A stretch of DNA of 64,000 bases from JACQAP01 sp035548375 (GCA_035548375.1 DASZTG010000054.1:124001-188000); one strand, 5' to 3'. Positions 1-8,919 are shown, counted from the first letter of the stretch. Numbers and translations are program-made. The notes: a model not told the origin generated them from the sequence alone.

Positions 1-411
1 TGAATTCAGGCGCTTGCCGCGGAACTTGTCCGCGATGACCGTGATGGTTCCGTCGTACTCGGTGCGCGTCACCCGCCGGCCGCCGTGCTCGCAGGTGACG
101 AGCCGGCCCTGGCGATCGCGCGTGTTGCCGTTGGCGAAATCGGAAGGCTTGCGGAACACGGAAACGGCGCCCGTCTCCTCCTCCCACTTCATGATGCGGT
201 TGTTCGGGATGTCGCTCCACAACAAATAGCGGCCGTCGCCGAACCAGACCGGCCCCTCGCACCAGCGAAAGCCGTGCGCGATGCGCTCCACACCCGCCGA
301 GTTGATGCGGTACTTCGCGAAGCTCTGGTCGAGGACCTGGATGGCCGGATCGGGATAGCGCTGGCTGGGCTGCCAGGGCACGACGTTGTCGCTGTGCAGT
401 TCTGACGGCAT
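1..411 (-). CDS. SMP-30/gluconolactonase/LRE family protein (partial, 3' end off left edge)
   Basis: The reverse strand opens at an ATG at 411 and stays open for 137 codons to the window edge, so only the N-terminal part is present. The translation carries the WCEGPVWFGDGRYLLWSDIP block, with a following IPNNRIMKW, which is the first blade signature of SMP-30/gluconolactonase-like six-bladed propellers (metal-dependent lactonases acting on sugar lactones). The glutamate in the CEGP block matches the family's conserved metal-binding position. The downstream two thirds with the other metal ligands cannot be checked. Confidence 0.85.
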   Translation of the reverse strand, partial: MPSELHSDNVVPWQPSQRYPDPAIQVLDQSFAKYRINSAGVERIAHGFRWCEGPVWFGDGRYLLWSDIPNNRIMKWEEETGAVSVFRKPSDFANGNTRDRQGRLVTCEHGGRRVTRTEYDGTITVIADKFRGKRLNS

Positions 412-594
412 GGGTCGCTTGCTCCATTGCGAATCGGCCACCGACGGCGGCCCGTGCGGTCAGATTACCAAATCGGGACCGCGCGTGGCCGTGACGTTAT
501 GTCACAGACCGGGTTTCCACGCTGCCGCAGAATCGGTGCACGGTTTTCGCCATCGCGCGTTGGGTACGCTTCGTCCCGGCTTGCGACCCGACAC

Positions 595-1014
595 ATGCTT
601 TCTTCTTCGCTGCTTTGCCTGACCCTCGTCGCCACCAGCGTGATGATCCATTACGAAACGCTGCGCATGCTGAACGACAGGCTGGCGAAGACGCATGCCA
701 TCGCCGAGCGCGCGAAAATCCTGGCGGTGCTGGTCGGCTCGCTGGCCAGCCACCTCGCGCAGATCGTCGTGTTCGGCCTCGCCTACTACGTCATGCGCGA
801 CAAGTTCGGCATGGGCGGGTTCGGCGGAACCTTCGAGGACTCGCTCCCGAGCTTCATTTATTTTTCGAGCGAAACCTACACCACGCTCGGATTCGGCGAC
901 ATCTATCCGACGGGGTCGCTGCGCCTGATCTGCGGCATCGAATCGCTGGTCGGATTGCTGATGGTGAGCTGGACGGCATCCTTTACGTACCTGGAAATGC
1001 GCAGGCACTGGTAA
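595..1014 (+). CDS. Small two-pore-helix potassium channel family protein
   Basis: A 139-aa membrane protein. Hydrophobic segments lie at about residues 1-20, 42-66 and 108-132. Between the last two is a pore loop with the selectivity-filter-like sequence TTLGFGD at 96-102, as in the Ion_trans_2 family. The open frame extends upstream to 427, but the added residues are Arg-rich and unlike a channel, so I start at the ATG at 595. It probably forms a tetrameric inner-membrane cation channel. No RCK/TrkA-N regulatory domain follows, unlike many prokaryotic K+ channels. Confidence 0.75.
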   Translation: MLSSSLLCLTLVATSVMIHYETLRMLNDRLAKTHAIAERAKILAVLVGSLASHLAQIVVFGLAYYVMRDKFGMGGFGGTFEDSLPSFIYFSSETYTTLGFGDIYPTGSLRLICGIESLVGLLMVSWTASFTYLEMRRHW

Positions 1015-1109
1015 GAAGGACGAGGCGCAAGGCACGAGATCACTTCACACATTCACTCATTCACCCTTCACTCATTCGGCCATTCGGCCATTCACAGGAG
1101 GATCCAGCC

Positions 1110-1910
1110 ATGAATGCATCCCACCAACTTGCCCGTCGTGAACTCGTGATTGGCGGCGGCCTGCTGCTCGCGACCGCGCTGGCGGGCATTCCACGCATCG
1201 CGAGATCGGCGACGACGGCCGATCCGGCGTTGATCGAGAATCTCGTCGCCGCGAACCGCATCCTCGCCGCGCTGGATATCGTCGACGGCTACGGCCATGT
1301 CAGCGTGCGCCACGACAAGCACCCCGATCGCTATCTGATCGCGCGCTCGATCGCACCCGAAAGCGTGGGCGCGGACGACATCCTGGAACTCGACCTGGAC
1401 AGCAAGCCCGTCGATGGCGGCAATGCGAAGATGTACCTGGAACGCTTCATCCATGGCGAAATCTACAAGGCCCGGCCCGACGTCAAGGCCGTCGTGCATC
1501 ATCACAGCGCCGCCGTCATTCCGTTCGGGATCACGGGCGTGCCGCTTCGCCCGGTGTATCACATGGCCGGATTCCTCGGCCGCGGGGTGCCCGTGTTCGA
1601 GATCCGCGAGGCGGCCGGCGTGACGAACATGTTGATCGCGACGCCGGAACTCGGTGCCGCGCTGGCGCGAACGCTGGGCGACAAACCCGCGGCATTGATG
1701 CGCGGCCACGGCGCAGCCGTGGTGGGAAGCACGCTCTCGCAGGCGGTCGGTCGCTGCTACTTCATGCAGGTCAACGCACGCATGCAGGCGCAGGCATTGG
1801 CGCTGGGCGGCGAGATCACGTATCTCGACGACGCGGAATCGCGCAAGACCGAGGGCAACGATTACGAGCGCGCGTGGGACCTGTGGAAGCGCAAGGCGAT
1901 GGGCAAGTGA
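1110..1910 (+). CDS. Secreted class II aldolase/adducin family protein
   Basis: A 266-aa protein with an N-terminal export signal (Arg pair at 9-10, hydrophobic stretch about 12-28, Ala-rich cleavage zone about 31-35), possibly Tat-dependent. The mature part has class II aldolase signatures: Glu117, a His cluster at 130-132 (VVHHHSAAV) and a later RGHGAAVVG block, together forming the Zn2+ site. A strong AGGAGG ribosome site lies just before the ATG at 1110. An exported class II aldolase is unusual because the family is normally cytoplasmic; substrate unknown. Confidence 0.8.
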   Translation: MNASHQLARRELVIGGGLLLATALAGIPRIARSATTADPALIENLVAANRILAALDIVDGYGHVSVRHDKHPDRYLIARSIAPESVGADDILELDLDSKPVDGGNAKMYLERFIHGEIYKARPDVKAVVHHHSAAVIPFGITGVPLRPVYHMAGFLGRGVPVFEIREAAGVTNMLIATPELGAALARTLGDKPAALMRGHGAAVVGSTLSQAVGRCYFMQVNARMQAQALALGGEITYLDDAESRKTEGNDYERAWDLWKRKAMGK

Positions 1911-1916
1911 TTCACG

Positions 1917-2771
1917 TCAGGTCGCGCTGGTAAAGCTATCGTCGGCGTGACCGGATTCCATGTTGCGGCGATGGTGTATCAGGCCCGAACGCAGCTCGTC
2001 CAGCTTGCGGTGCAACTGCTGGATGGCGAATTCCGCCTTGATGTTGACCTGGTAATCCTGGTCAACCTGCAGCCGGTCCTTCATCGCCTGGCGATTCTGG
2101 CTCATCATGATGATCGGCGCCTGCAGCGCGGCGATGCAGGACAGGATCAGGTTCAGGAAGATGTAAGGATAGGGATCGGGCGGATTGGCCAGCAGTAAAA
2201 CGGAGTTGACCGCCATCCAGGAAAGCAGGAAGGCGCCGAAGCAGATGATGAAGGTCCACGAGCCGCCGAAGCGGGCCACGATGTCCGCCACGCGCTGGCC
2301 GAAGCTCATTTGCTCGTCGACCACTTCGTTGATGTTCTTGAGCTGCACGCGCGCCAGCAGCTCGTCCGCCGTGCGCAGCCTGTGGATGATGACGCTCATG
2401 AACTGGCGCGCCGCCATCGGGCTGCGGTTCATGAGCTGGGCGATGCTGGCAAGCGGAACGCAGATGGCGCTGGAGTCCGCGGCGGCGCGCGCGGTCGCTG
2501 TGCGCGGGTGGCTGTCGAACACCGCGAGCTCGCCGAAGAACGATCCCGCCTCGATGGTGGCGAGGATCAGCTCGTCGCCGCGCCCGGGCAGCACGATGTC
2601 GATGATTCCCGATTCCACGATATAGAGGTATTCCGCCGCGTCCCCGTGCTGGAAAACCGCTTCGCCCGCCTTGTAGAGCTGGCGGATGGCGTCCTTGCGC
2701 AGCGGCTCGATCTGGGCTGCAGGCAGGTTCGCGAACAGCGGCACGTTTTCGATTCGATAGACCTCTTCCAT
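1917..2771 (-). CDS. Cyclic nucleotide-binding domain / DUF1003 membrane protein
   Basis: A 284-aa protein. The N-terminal half (about 1-135) is a cNMP-binding-type beta-roll with the phosphate-binding cassette around GSFFGELAVFDSHPRTA. The C-terminal half is DUF1003, with two transmembrane helices (about 165-225) followed by the conserved SQNRQAMKDR block. I prefer the ATG at 2771 over one ten codons upstream because GGGAGCC sits at ribosome-site distance. The fusion suggests a membrane protein gated or localised by a nucleotide or by the domain acting structurally; no substrate is evident. Confidence 0.85.
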   Translation of the reverse strand: MEEVYRIENVPLFANLPAAQIEPLRKDAIRQLYKAGEAVFQHGDAAEYLYIVESGIIDIVLPGRGDELILATIEAGSFFGELAVFDSHPRTATARAAADSSAICVPLASIAQLMNRSPMAARQFMSVIIHRLRTADELLARVQLKNINEVVDEQMSFGQRVADIVARFGGSWTFIICFGAFLLSWMAVNSVLLLANPPDPYPYIFLNLILSCIAALQAPIIMMSQNRQAMKDRLQVDQDYQVNIKAEFAIQQLHRKLDELRSGLIHHRRNMESGHADDSFTSAT

Positions 2772-2998
2772 GTGACGGCTCCCTTGGCAATCCGGCGGCA
2801 TGCCGGCCTATTTAACCATCGACGCGCTTTTCACGCCGCCGGCTATCGATGGGCTTGCCGGCGCCCCATCCCGCGTTTTAAATAACAACGCAGAATATCC
2901 AATAGCAAACAAATCATATGGCGGGAATAACAATCCGGCAGACCCCGCTGCTATCCTGCCCGGCTCCCCACCACGACCACTCACCGAAGGAGCCAGCC

Positions 2999-3568
2999 AT
3001 GACCACCGCCACCACCGAAAAGAGCGCCAACAACGGCGTGAACACCGATGCGCTGTTCGGCGCGCGCGAAGCGCTGACCAAGGCCCCTGAGGCCGCCCAG
3101 TTCAAGTGGCGCGCATCCTGCGAATGGATCAAGGGCACCCTGAGCCGTTCCAGCGTCGAGGGCTTCTACGGCCTCGGTGCCGAGCAGAAACACAAGAAAA
3201 AGTATTCGTTCGATTCCGACCACCCGGAAGTCTTCGCGTCCGAGGACAACGGTGCCACGCCGGTCGAAATCGTCCTGGCTGGCCTCGCAGGCTGCCTGAC
3301 CGCCGGCATCGCCGCCGTCGCACAGGCCCGCGACATCCAGTTGCGTTCCGTGAAGGCCACGCTGGAAGCCGGCATGGACATTCGCGGCATCCTCGGCGCG
3401 GATCCCGACGTGCGCAACGGCTTCGACGGCATCAAGGTTACCTACAAGATCGACGCCGACGCTTCGCCGGACGACATCAAGGCACTGGTGGCGCAATCGC
3501 AGAAGCGCTCCGCCGTGTACGACATCATCACGAACCCGACCAACGTGACGGTCGAGGTAAAGCAGTAA
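2999..3568 (+). CDS. OsmC family peroxiredoxin-like protein, copy 1
   Basis: A 189-aa OsmC-fold protein. Cys41 (RASCEW) and Cys99 (GLAGCL) are the candidate peroxidatic/resolving pair; the block TPVEIVLAGLAGCLTAGIAA is the family core helix. OsmC proteins reduce organic hydroperoxides in the cytoplasm. A GAAGGAG ribosome site precedes the ATG. The protein is nearly identical along most of its length to the one at 21774-22340, so this is a recent or conserved paralog pair. It is followed after 21 nt by a flavin monooxygenase, suggesting co-transcription. Confidence 0.9.
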   Translation: MTTATTEKSANNGVNTDALFGAREALTKAPEAAQFKWRASCEWIKGTLSRSSVEGFYGLGAEQKHKKKYSFDSDHPEVFASEDNGATPVEIVLAGLAGCLTAGIAAVAQARDIQLRSVKATLEAGMDIRGILGADPDVRNGFDGIKVTYKIDADASPDDIKALVAQSQKRSAVYDIITNPTNVTVEVKQ

Positions 3569-3589
3569 CGTCCGCGGCCGGAGCTTTCG

Positions 3590-4861
3590 ATGCGAATCAC
3601 CGCCGTCGTCATCGGCGCCGGGCAGGCCGGGCTTGCCATGAGCTGGTGGCTTTCCAGCCGCTCGATCGACCACGTCGTGCTCGAGCGCGGGGACGTCGCC
3701 AACTCGTGGAAGACCGAGCGCTGGGATTCGCTGCGCCTCTTGACGCCGAACTGGCAAAGCCGCCTGCCCGGCTACGGCTATCAAGGTAGCGAGCCCGACG
3801 GTTTCCGGACCATGCCGGACACCATCGCCTTCCTGGAGAAATACGCAACGAGGATATCGGCGCCGGTGCGTGCCTCCACGCGGGTGACTTCGGTCAGGCG
3901 CGCGGGCGAGGGCTACGAGGTCGTCACCGATCGCGGCACCTGGCAATGCGAAGCAGTGGTTCTGGCTAACGGCGCCTGCAACATTCCGGTGGTGCCGGCA
4001 GTCGGCAGCGCGGTACCGGCGTCGGTGCAACAGTTGACGCCCCTGCATTACCGCAATCCCGATCAAATCGAACAAGGCGGCGTGCTCGTCGTCGGCGCCT
4101 CGGCGTCCGGCGTGCAGATCGCGGACGAGATCCGGCGCTCGGGCCGGCCCGTGACCCTGGCGGTCGGCGAGCACGTGCGGGTGCCGCGCGTGTACCGGGG
4201 TCGCGACATCAAGTGGTGGATGGATGCCAGCGGCGTGCTGGACCAGAGCTACGACGAGGTCGACGACATCGTGCGCGCGCGCCATGTGCCGTCGCTGCAG
4301 CTCGCCGGTTATCCCGACAGGCGAACGATCGACCTCAACGCGCTGACTGCCATCGGCGTCAAGCTGGTCGGCCGGCTGGCCGGCATCAACGCCGAAGGCA
4401 GGGCGCAATTCTCCGGTTCCTTGCGCAACGTTTGCGCGCTTGCAGACCTGAAGATGAACCGCCTGCTGGATTCCATCGACGAGTGGTCGCGCGAAAACGG
4501 CTTCGACGCTAAGGCCGGCCCGGTGCATCGCTTCGAGGCCACGACGATAGAAGAATCCCCGCCGCTCATGCTCGATTTCGCTCGCGCCGGCATCAAGACA
4601 ATTGTCTGGGCCACGGGCTTCCGTCCCGATTACTCCTGGCTCGACGTGCCGGTCCTCGATCGCAAAGGCGTCCCGCGTCACGACGGCGGCGTGGTCGATT
4701 CGCCCGGCCTCTATCTCATGGGCCTGCCCTTCCTGCGCCGCAGGAAATCCAGCCTCATAGACGGCGTCGGCGACGACGCCCGCGACTTGAGCGCCCACCT
4801 CGCCGCGTACTTGCGAGGCCGGGTGGAAGCGAGCGCGGAACTCATCGCTGCGCGCGGCTGA
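3590..4861 (+). CDS. Flavin-containing monooxygenase-like NAD(P)/FAD-dependent oxidoreductase
   Basis: A 423-aa protein with an N-terminal FAD-binding Rossmann motif (GAGQAG, residues 9-14), an Asn-Ser-Trp motif typical of group B flavin monooxygenases (DVANSWKTERWDSLRLLTP), and a second dinucleotide fold with GASASG at 169-174 for NAD(P)H. The C-terminal ATGF motif (IVWATGFRPDY) is also typical. It likely oxygenates a heteroatom-containing small molecule; the substrate is not predictable. It starts 21 nt after OsmC copy 1 on the same strand. Confidence 0.88.
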   Translation: MRITAVVIGAGQAGLAMSWWLSSRSIDHVVLERGDVANSWKTERWDSLRLLTPNWQSRLPGYGYQGSEPDGFRTMPDTIAFLEKYATRISAPVRASTRVTSVRRAGEGYEVVTDRGTWQCEAVVLANGACNIPVVPAVGSAVPASVQQLTPLHYRNPDQIEQGGVLVVGASASGVQIADEIRRSGRPVTLAVGEHVRVPRVYRGRDIKWWMDASGVLDQSYDEVDDIVRARHVPSLQLAGYPDRRTIDLNALTAIGVKLVGRLAGINAEGRAQFSGSLRNVCALADLKMNRLLDSIDEWSRENGFDAKAGPVHRFEATTIEESPPLMLDFARAGIKTIVWATGFRPDYSWLDVPVLDRKGVPRHDGGVVDSPGLYLMGLPFLRRRKSSLIDGVGDDARDLSAHLAAYLRGRVEASAELIAARG

Positions 4862-4945
4862 AGCGGAAGAGGGAATGCGTCACGCCTGAAAGCTTTTTCC
4901 CTTCGCCCTTTCCCCCGCGAAGTCGTCATGGCGTAGCATGAATCC

Positions 4946-5617
4946 ATGGATGACGAACAATTCGCCGAATTGCGCCGCATGATGGTGGCAGAAATCACCG
5001 CCACGACGGTCATGACCGGCGAAAGAATCGGCAAGTACAACCTCGACGCGCGCGTGATGCAGGTCATGGGTCATGTCGCGCGCCACCGCTTCGTGCCCGA
5101 CGAGATCCAGCCTTACGCCTACCTCGGCCGGCCGTTGCCGATCGGCTACGACAAGACCATCTCGCAGCCCTTCATCGTCGCACTGATGACGGACTTGCTG
5201 CAGGTCGAACCCAGTCATGTGGTGCTCGAGATCGGCACCGGCATGGGATACCAGTCGGCGATCCTGGCCGCGCTCGCGCAACAGGTCTACAGCCTGGAGA
5301 TCATCGCGCCGCTGGCCGAACAGGCAAGGGCGCGGCTCGCGCAGGCTGGAATCGAGAACATCGAAATCAGGATAGGCAACGGCTATGACGGCTGGCCCGA
5401 GCATGCGCCGTACGATCGCATCATCGCCACGGCGGCGCCCGACCTAATTCCGCCCGCGTTGATTCGCCAGCTCAAGCCGGGAGGGCGCATGGTCCTGCCG
5501 GCGGGACTGCCGGCCAGCCAGCAGTTGATGCTCGTCGAGAAGGGCGCGGCCGACGGCAAGCTGGTCACGCGCGAGATCCTGCCGGTGCGATTTTCCGAGA
5601 TGGAGCCTGGAGACTGA
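4946..5617 (+). CDS. pcm: Protein-L-isoaspartate O-methyltransferase
   Basis: A 223-aa Pcm. SAM-binding motif I is VLEIGTGMGYQ (residues 93-103), and the substrate-side motif ISQPFIVA lies at 72-79, both diagnostic of PCMT. The enzyme methylates isoaspartyl residues to start repair of damaged proteins in the cytoplasm. The length fits the family. The gene ends just before the convergent CHAD gene, with a 35-nt gap. Confidence 0.93.
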   Translation: MDDEQFAELRRMMVAEITATTVMTGERIGKYNLDARVMQVMGHVARHRFVPDEIQPYAYLGRPLPIGYDKTISQPFIVALMTDLLQVEPSHVVLEIGTGMGYQSAILAALAQQVYSLEIIAPLAEQARARLAQAGIENIEIRIGNGYDGWPEHAPYDRIIATAAPDLIPPALIRQLKPGGRMVLPAGLPASQQLMLVEKGAADGKLVTREILPVRFSEMEPGD

Positions 5618-5652
5618 ACCCTGAGCGGCCGATGCCCGCTCGCACCAACGCC

Positions 5653-6522
5653 TTATGTCGCATCTTTGCGAAGTTCGTGCGCGAAGCATCGGGATTTTTC
5701 CCCGTAGAGTTTCGCACCGAGGCTACGGGCACGTTTGCCCAATTTGCCGAGCCGTCGCGCCATGAGGTCCGCGATTTCCCGCTTTCGATCCGGATCGACG
5801 CCGCGTCCCGCCGCGCCGCCGAGATGGCTTTCGAGCCTGGCGAGGTCATGGATCTCGCCGAGGATATTCGCGAGCTCATCCGCGCAAGCTTCGGCACCGG
5901 CCGGCTTCTCGCCCTTGCCCGCATGCAATGCCTTCAATGCGTTCGCGAGATACTTCACCTGCTTGCGCAGCTCGTGCATTGCTTCGGGGCTGCCGTCCTT
6001 GCTCGCCGCCCGCAGGGCCTTGCGACCGGCGCGATGAATCCTGCGAATTCCTTCTTCAATAGTCGAGGCGTCCGGAGCGGCCGCCTGCTGCCAGCGGCAG
6101 ATGCGTTCACGGCTCGCGGTCAGTGCCTGCAACGCAAGCGGCACGCGGCCTGAGTCGTAAAGTCCTCGACGGGTCGTCGCGCGCTTTGCCTGCAGGCCTT
6201 GCGCGAGGCCATCCAGTCGCCGGAACGCATCCGGGTGGCGCTCGCGAAAATCCAGGTAGATGTCGGCGAGCGACCTGGCATCGCGCGCATGGGCGAGGCA
6301 ACGGCCTGCGTCGCGCAACGTCGTGTTCTCCAACTGGTAGCCGTGCTCGCCGAAGGATTCACGAAGCAGGCGCAGCAGCGCCCGGCTTTTCTTGATGGTT
6401 TTGCGAAATTCATGGACGGTTTCATCCGAAAGCGGCTGCGGCCGGCGCAACAGCCCGGCGCAAGCGTCGATCGCCGCGACGAGGTCCGCTACGCCCGCGT
6501 GCGCAGCGTGGCCCGCATTCAT
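5653..6522 (-). CDS. CHAD domain-containing protein
   Basis: A 289-aa protein with two CHAD repeats: VHEFRKTIKKSRALLRLLR near the N-terminus and MHELRKQVKYLANALKAL near the middle. These are the His/Arg/Lys-rich four-helix repeats that bind polyphosphate. The ATG at 6522 overlaps the stop of the pyrophosphatase gene by 4 nt (ATGA), so translation is coupled. The open frame runs far upstream, but that part is a shadow of the pyrophosphatase. No CYTH domain is fused. Confidence 0.88.
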   Translation of the reverse strand: MNAGHAAHAGVADLVAAIDACAGLLRRPQPLSDETVHEFRKTIKKSRALLRLLRESFGEHGYQLENTTLRDAGRCLAHARDARSLADIYLDFRERHPDAFRRLDGLAQGLQAKRATTRRGLYDSGRVPLALQALTASRERICRWQQAAAPDASTIEEGIRRIHRAGRKALRAASKDGSPEAMHELRKQVKYLANALKALHAGKGEKPAGAEACADELANILGEIHDLARLESHLGGAAGRGVDPDRKREIADLMARRLGKLGKRARSLGAKLYGEKSRCFAHELRKDAT

Positions 6523-7058
6523 TCCGGCGGATTTTGATAGCGCTGCTCGGCGGCAGCCAGCACCCTGTCCGCCTCGTCCGGCCCGGCGTGGCCGGTCGGC
6601 CGGAACTGGCGCCCGTGCGCGCGGTTGTGCGAGACGAAGAAATGCTCGATCTCGGCGACCATCGAAGACGGCAGCTCGTCGATGTGCGAACGTTCCGCCG
6701 GATTGACGCCCGTCACGGGCACGGCGAGCAGCCGGTCGTTGCGGATGGTGCGTCCCTTCTCGGTCTGCTCGGCGCGAACGGCACCGATGATTTTCGCGTT
6801 CAGCAGGCAGCCGCAGAAGCTCGCTTCGTCGCAAATCACCATGACGTCGAGCGGGTCGCCGTCCTCCGCAATGGTCCGCGGGATCGAGCCGAAATCGTAG
6901 GGAAACGCCGCGCCCAAAGGCAGGATGCGGCTCAGCCGGAAACAGCCGGCCTGCGCGTCGAACTTGAACTTGTTGCGGCTGCCCCTCGGCGTGTCGACGA
7001 TGACATTGACGAGGCCGAAGCCCGTTCTCGCGGGCAGTGAATCGTAGGGATTGCTCAC
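6519..7058 (-). CDS. ppa: Inorganic pyrophosphatase (family I)
   Basis: A 179-aa soluble family I pyrophosphatase. The core YDFGSIPRTIAEDGDPLDV (residues 54-72) contains the three Asp metal ligands of the family signature (D66, D68, D71). It hydrolyses PPi to phosphate in the cytoplasm. It is the first gene of a two-gene unit with the polyphosphate-binding CHAD gene. It differs somewhat from the usual housekeeping Ppa, so it may be a second, specialised copy; the rest of the genome is not visible. Confidence 0.9.
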   Translation of the reverse strand: MSNPYDSLPARTGFGLVNVIVDTPRGSRNKFKFDAQAGCFRLSRILPLGAAFPYDFGSIPRTIAEDGDPLDVMVICDEASFCGCLLNAKIIGAVRAEQTEKGRTIRNDRLLAVPVTGVNPAERSHIDELPSSMVAEIEHFFVSHNRAHGRQFRPTGHAGPDEADRVLAAAEQRYQNPPE

Positions 7059-7194
7059 GTTGCACCCCCTCGCCGGAAGTCGCGGCTTGGCGTACCCGCC
7101 GCGTTATATCTGGAGTCGCAAGGCGCAGGGAAGTTCCCCTGTGCACGGCCGCCCGCGGTTACGATACGGCATCGGCAAACCGGGGAAGGCGGGC

Positions 7195-7539
7195 ATGCTC
7201 GCGGTAATTTTCGAAGTATGGCCGGCTGAAGGCCGCGCGCAGGAGTATTTCGACCTGGCCGCGGCGCTCAAGGCCGACCTGGAGAAAATCGACGGCTTTC
7301 TGTCCATCGAACGCTTCCAGAGCCTGGCGACACCGGCCAAGTTCGTGTCCATTTCCTTCTGGCGTGACGAGAACGCGATCCGCGCATGGCGGCAGCTCGA
7401 GCAGCACCGTGCGGCGCAGGCGCGCGGACGCGCGGGAATTTTCGCGGACTACCGGCTGCGCGTGGCGTCCGTGGTGCGCGACTACGGCATGAACGCCCGC
7501 GACGAGGTGCCGCCGGACAGCCGCATCGCGCACGGCTAG
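7195..7539 (+). CDS. Antibiotic biosynthesis monooxygenase (ABM) domain protein
   Basis: A 114-aa single-domain ABM protein (dimeric ferredoxin-like barrel). The segments MLAVIFEVWPAEG, the alpha helix with SIERFQS and the later SFWRDENAIRAWRQLEQHR are typical of the family. The frame opens 48 codons upstream, but the ATG at 7195 begins exactly at the family's first beta strand and follows GGGGAAGG. Function within the family is uncertain (small cofactor-independent oxygenases or heme-degrading proteins). Confidence 0.8.
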   Translation: MLAVIFEVWPAEGRAQEYFDLAAALKADLEKIDGFLSIERFQSLATPAKFVSISFWRDENAIRAWRQLEQHRAAQARGRAGIFADYRLRVASVVRDYGMNARDEVPPDSRIAHG

Positions 7540-7556
7540 GGATTAACGAAGAAAGC

Positions 7557-7732
7557 GCTCACCGCAGGGGCGCGGAGGACGCAGAGGGAAGACAAGGAAG
7601 GCAACGCAGTGGCGGCTGCGTAGTCCACTGGCGCGGCGGCTTCTCTCGCCGCGTAGCGTCGACCTGCATTCCACCATGAACCCTGGTTCCTCCGATTTTC
7701 CTCCGCGCCCTCTGCGCCTCTGCGGTTAAAGA
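7557..7732. repeat. Composite inverted-repeat element, copy 1
   Basis: Between two convergent genes. The left arm begins GCTCACCGCAGGGGCGCGG and the right arm ends CTCTGCGCCTCTGCGGT, which is its reverse complement with a few changes. Each arm is made of near-repeated units of the CGCAGAGG/CGCGGAGG type. The interior has no open frame of interest. The same architecture recurs at 28621, 37144 and 45375. Confidence 0.7.
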
Positions 7733-7740
7733 CAGGTTTA

Positions 7741-8796
7741 TCAACCGAAGCGCTTGCGCGCGAGCGCCGCGCCGGCGCCGAGCGCCGACAGCTTGGCCAT
7801 CGCCACGTCGCGATGCATCGGCGCCATGCCGCAGTTGGTGCATGGACGCAGGCTTTCCTTCGGCAGGTATTTCATCGCCTCGCCGATCACGCCCGTGATC
7901 TCCTCCGGCGTCTCGACCTTGTCGCTGGCGACGTCGATCACGCCGATCATGACTTCCTTGCCCTCCAGCAGCTTCAGCAAGTGCATGGGCACGCGCGAAT
8001 GGATGCATTCGACCGATACCTGGTCGATCCTGCTTTTGGCGAGCGCGGGCAGGATTTCCTCGTATTGCCGCCATTCGCTGCCCAGCGAATTCTTCCAGTC
8101 GATGTTCGCCTGGATGCCGTAGCCGTAGCAGATGTGCACCGCGGTCTTGCAGCGCAGGCCCTCGGCCGCGCGATGCAAGGCATCGATGCCCCACTTCACG
8201 ACGTCGCCCATGTAGACATTGAAGGCCGGCTCGTCGAACTGGATGATGTCCACGCCCTGCCTTTCGAGCGCGCGTGCCTCCTGGTTCAGCAACTCCGCGA
8301 ATGCCATCGCCATCCTGACCTTGTCGCCATAATGCAGGTCGGCGATCGTATCCACGATGGTCATGGGGCCGGGCATGGTGAACTTGAGCTTGTGCTTCGT
8401 GTGCGCGCGCGCGATCTTCGCCTCCGGTTCGTGCACGCGGCCGCGCAGCTTCAGCGGCGCGACGACGGTCGGCACCATTGCGTCGTAGCGATTGTTGCGG
8501 ATGCCCATCTTCACCTTGTTCTGGAAGTCGATGCCTTCGACCGACTCCAGGAAGCCGTGCACGAAGTGCTGGCGCGATTGCTCGCCGTCGCCGATGGTGT
8601 CGATGCCGGCATCTTCCTGCGCCTTCACCCACAGCAGCGTGGCATCGTTCTTGGCTTCGGCCAATTCCTCGCCGGTTTGCTTCCATTGCGGCCACAGCTT
8701 GTTCTGCTCGGCCAGCCAGGCCGGCTTGGGAAGGCTGCCTGCGATTGCGGTTTCGAACATGGCGAGGTGGTGACCGGTGATTGGGAAGGGCATCAT
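7741..8796 (-). CDS. Methionine synthase-like protein (MetE C-terminal/cobalamin-independent type)
   Basis: A 351-aa protein equivalent to the catalytic C-terminal half of MetE, lacking the N-terminal duplicated domain. The opening AGSLPKPAWLAE, the internal QFDEPAFN, the VHICYG histidine/cysteine and a C-terminal TNCGMAP cysteine supply the expected zinc ligands. It should transfer a methyl group to homocysteine or another thiol from a folate or alternative donor. Start uncertain: the ATG at 8796 gives the full frame, while an internal ATG at 8760 begins closer to the conserved AGSLPKP block; neither has a strong ribosome site. Confidence 0.85.
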   Translation of the reverse strand: MMPFPITGHHLAMFETAIAGSLPKPAWLAEQNKLWPQWKQTGEELAEAKNDATLLWVKAQEDAGIDTIGDGEQSRQHFVHGFLESVEGIDFQNKVKMGIRNNRYDAMVPTVVAPLKLRGRVHEPEAKIARAHTKHKLKFTMPGPMTIVDTIADLHYGDKVRMAMAFAELLNQEARALERQGVDIIQFDEPAFNVYMGDVVKWGIDALHRAAEGLRCKTAVHICYGYGIQANIDWKNSLGSEWRQYEEILPALAKSRIDQVSVECIHSRVPMHLLKLLEGKEVMIGVIDVASDKVETPEEITGVIGEAMKYLPKESLRPCTNCGMAPMHRDVAMAKLSALGAGAALARKRFG

Positions 8797-8919
8797 GATA
8801 ATCCCGTCGCCTCATGTGCGGATGCGGAAAATCCGCGGCTTTTTTGCGCGCATCCCCCGGATCGGCGAAAATCCGGCGTACCGCGGGCCTGAGCCCGGAA
8901 CTTTGGGAATTCGCTCACG

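Noticed and set aside
2981..4798. 605-codon minus-strand open frame
   Set aside because: It lies antisense to OsmC copy 1 and the monooxygenase, both with clear motifs; its translation is His/Arg/Ala/Asp-rich without domains, as expected for a GC-rich shadow frame.
7557..7732. CRISPR array
   Set aside because: The short repeated units are contiguous or nearly so and mirror-imaged; there are no unique spacers of regular length and no cas genes.
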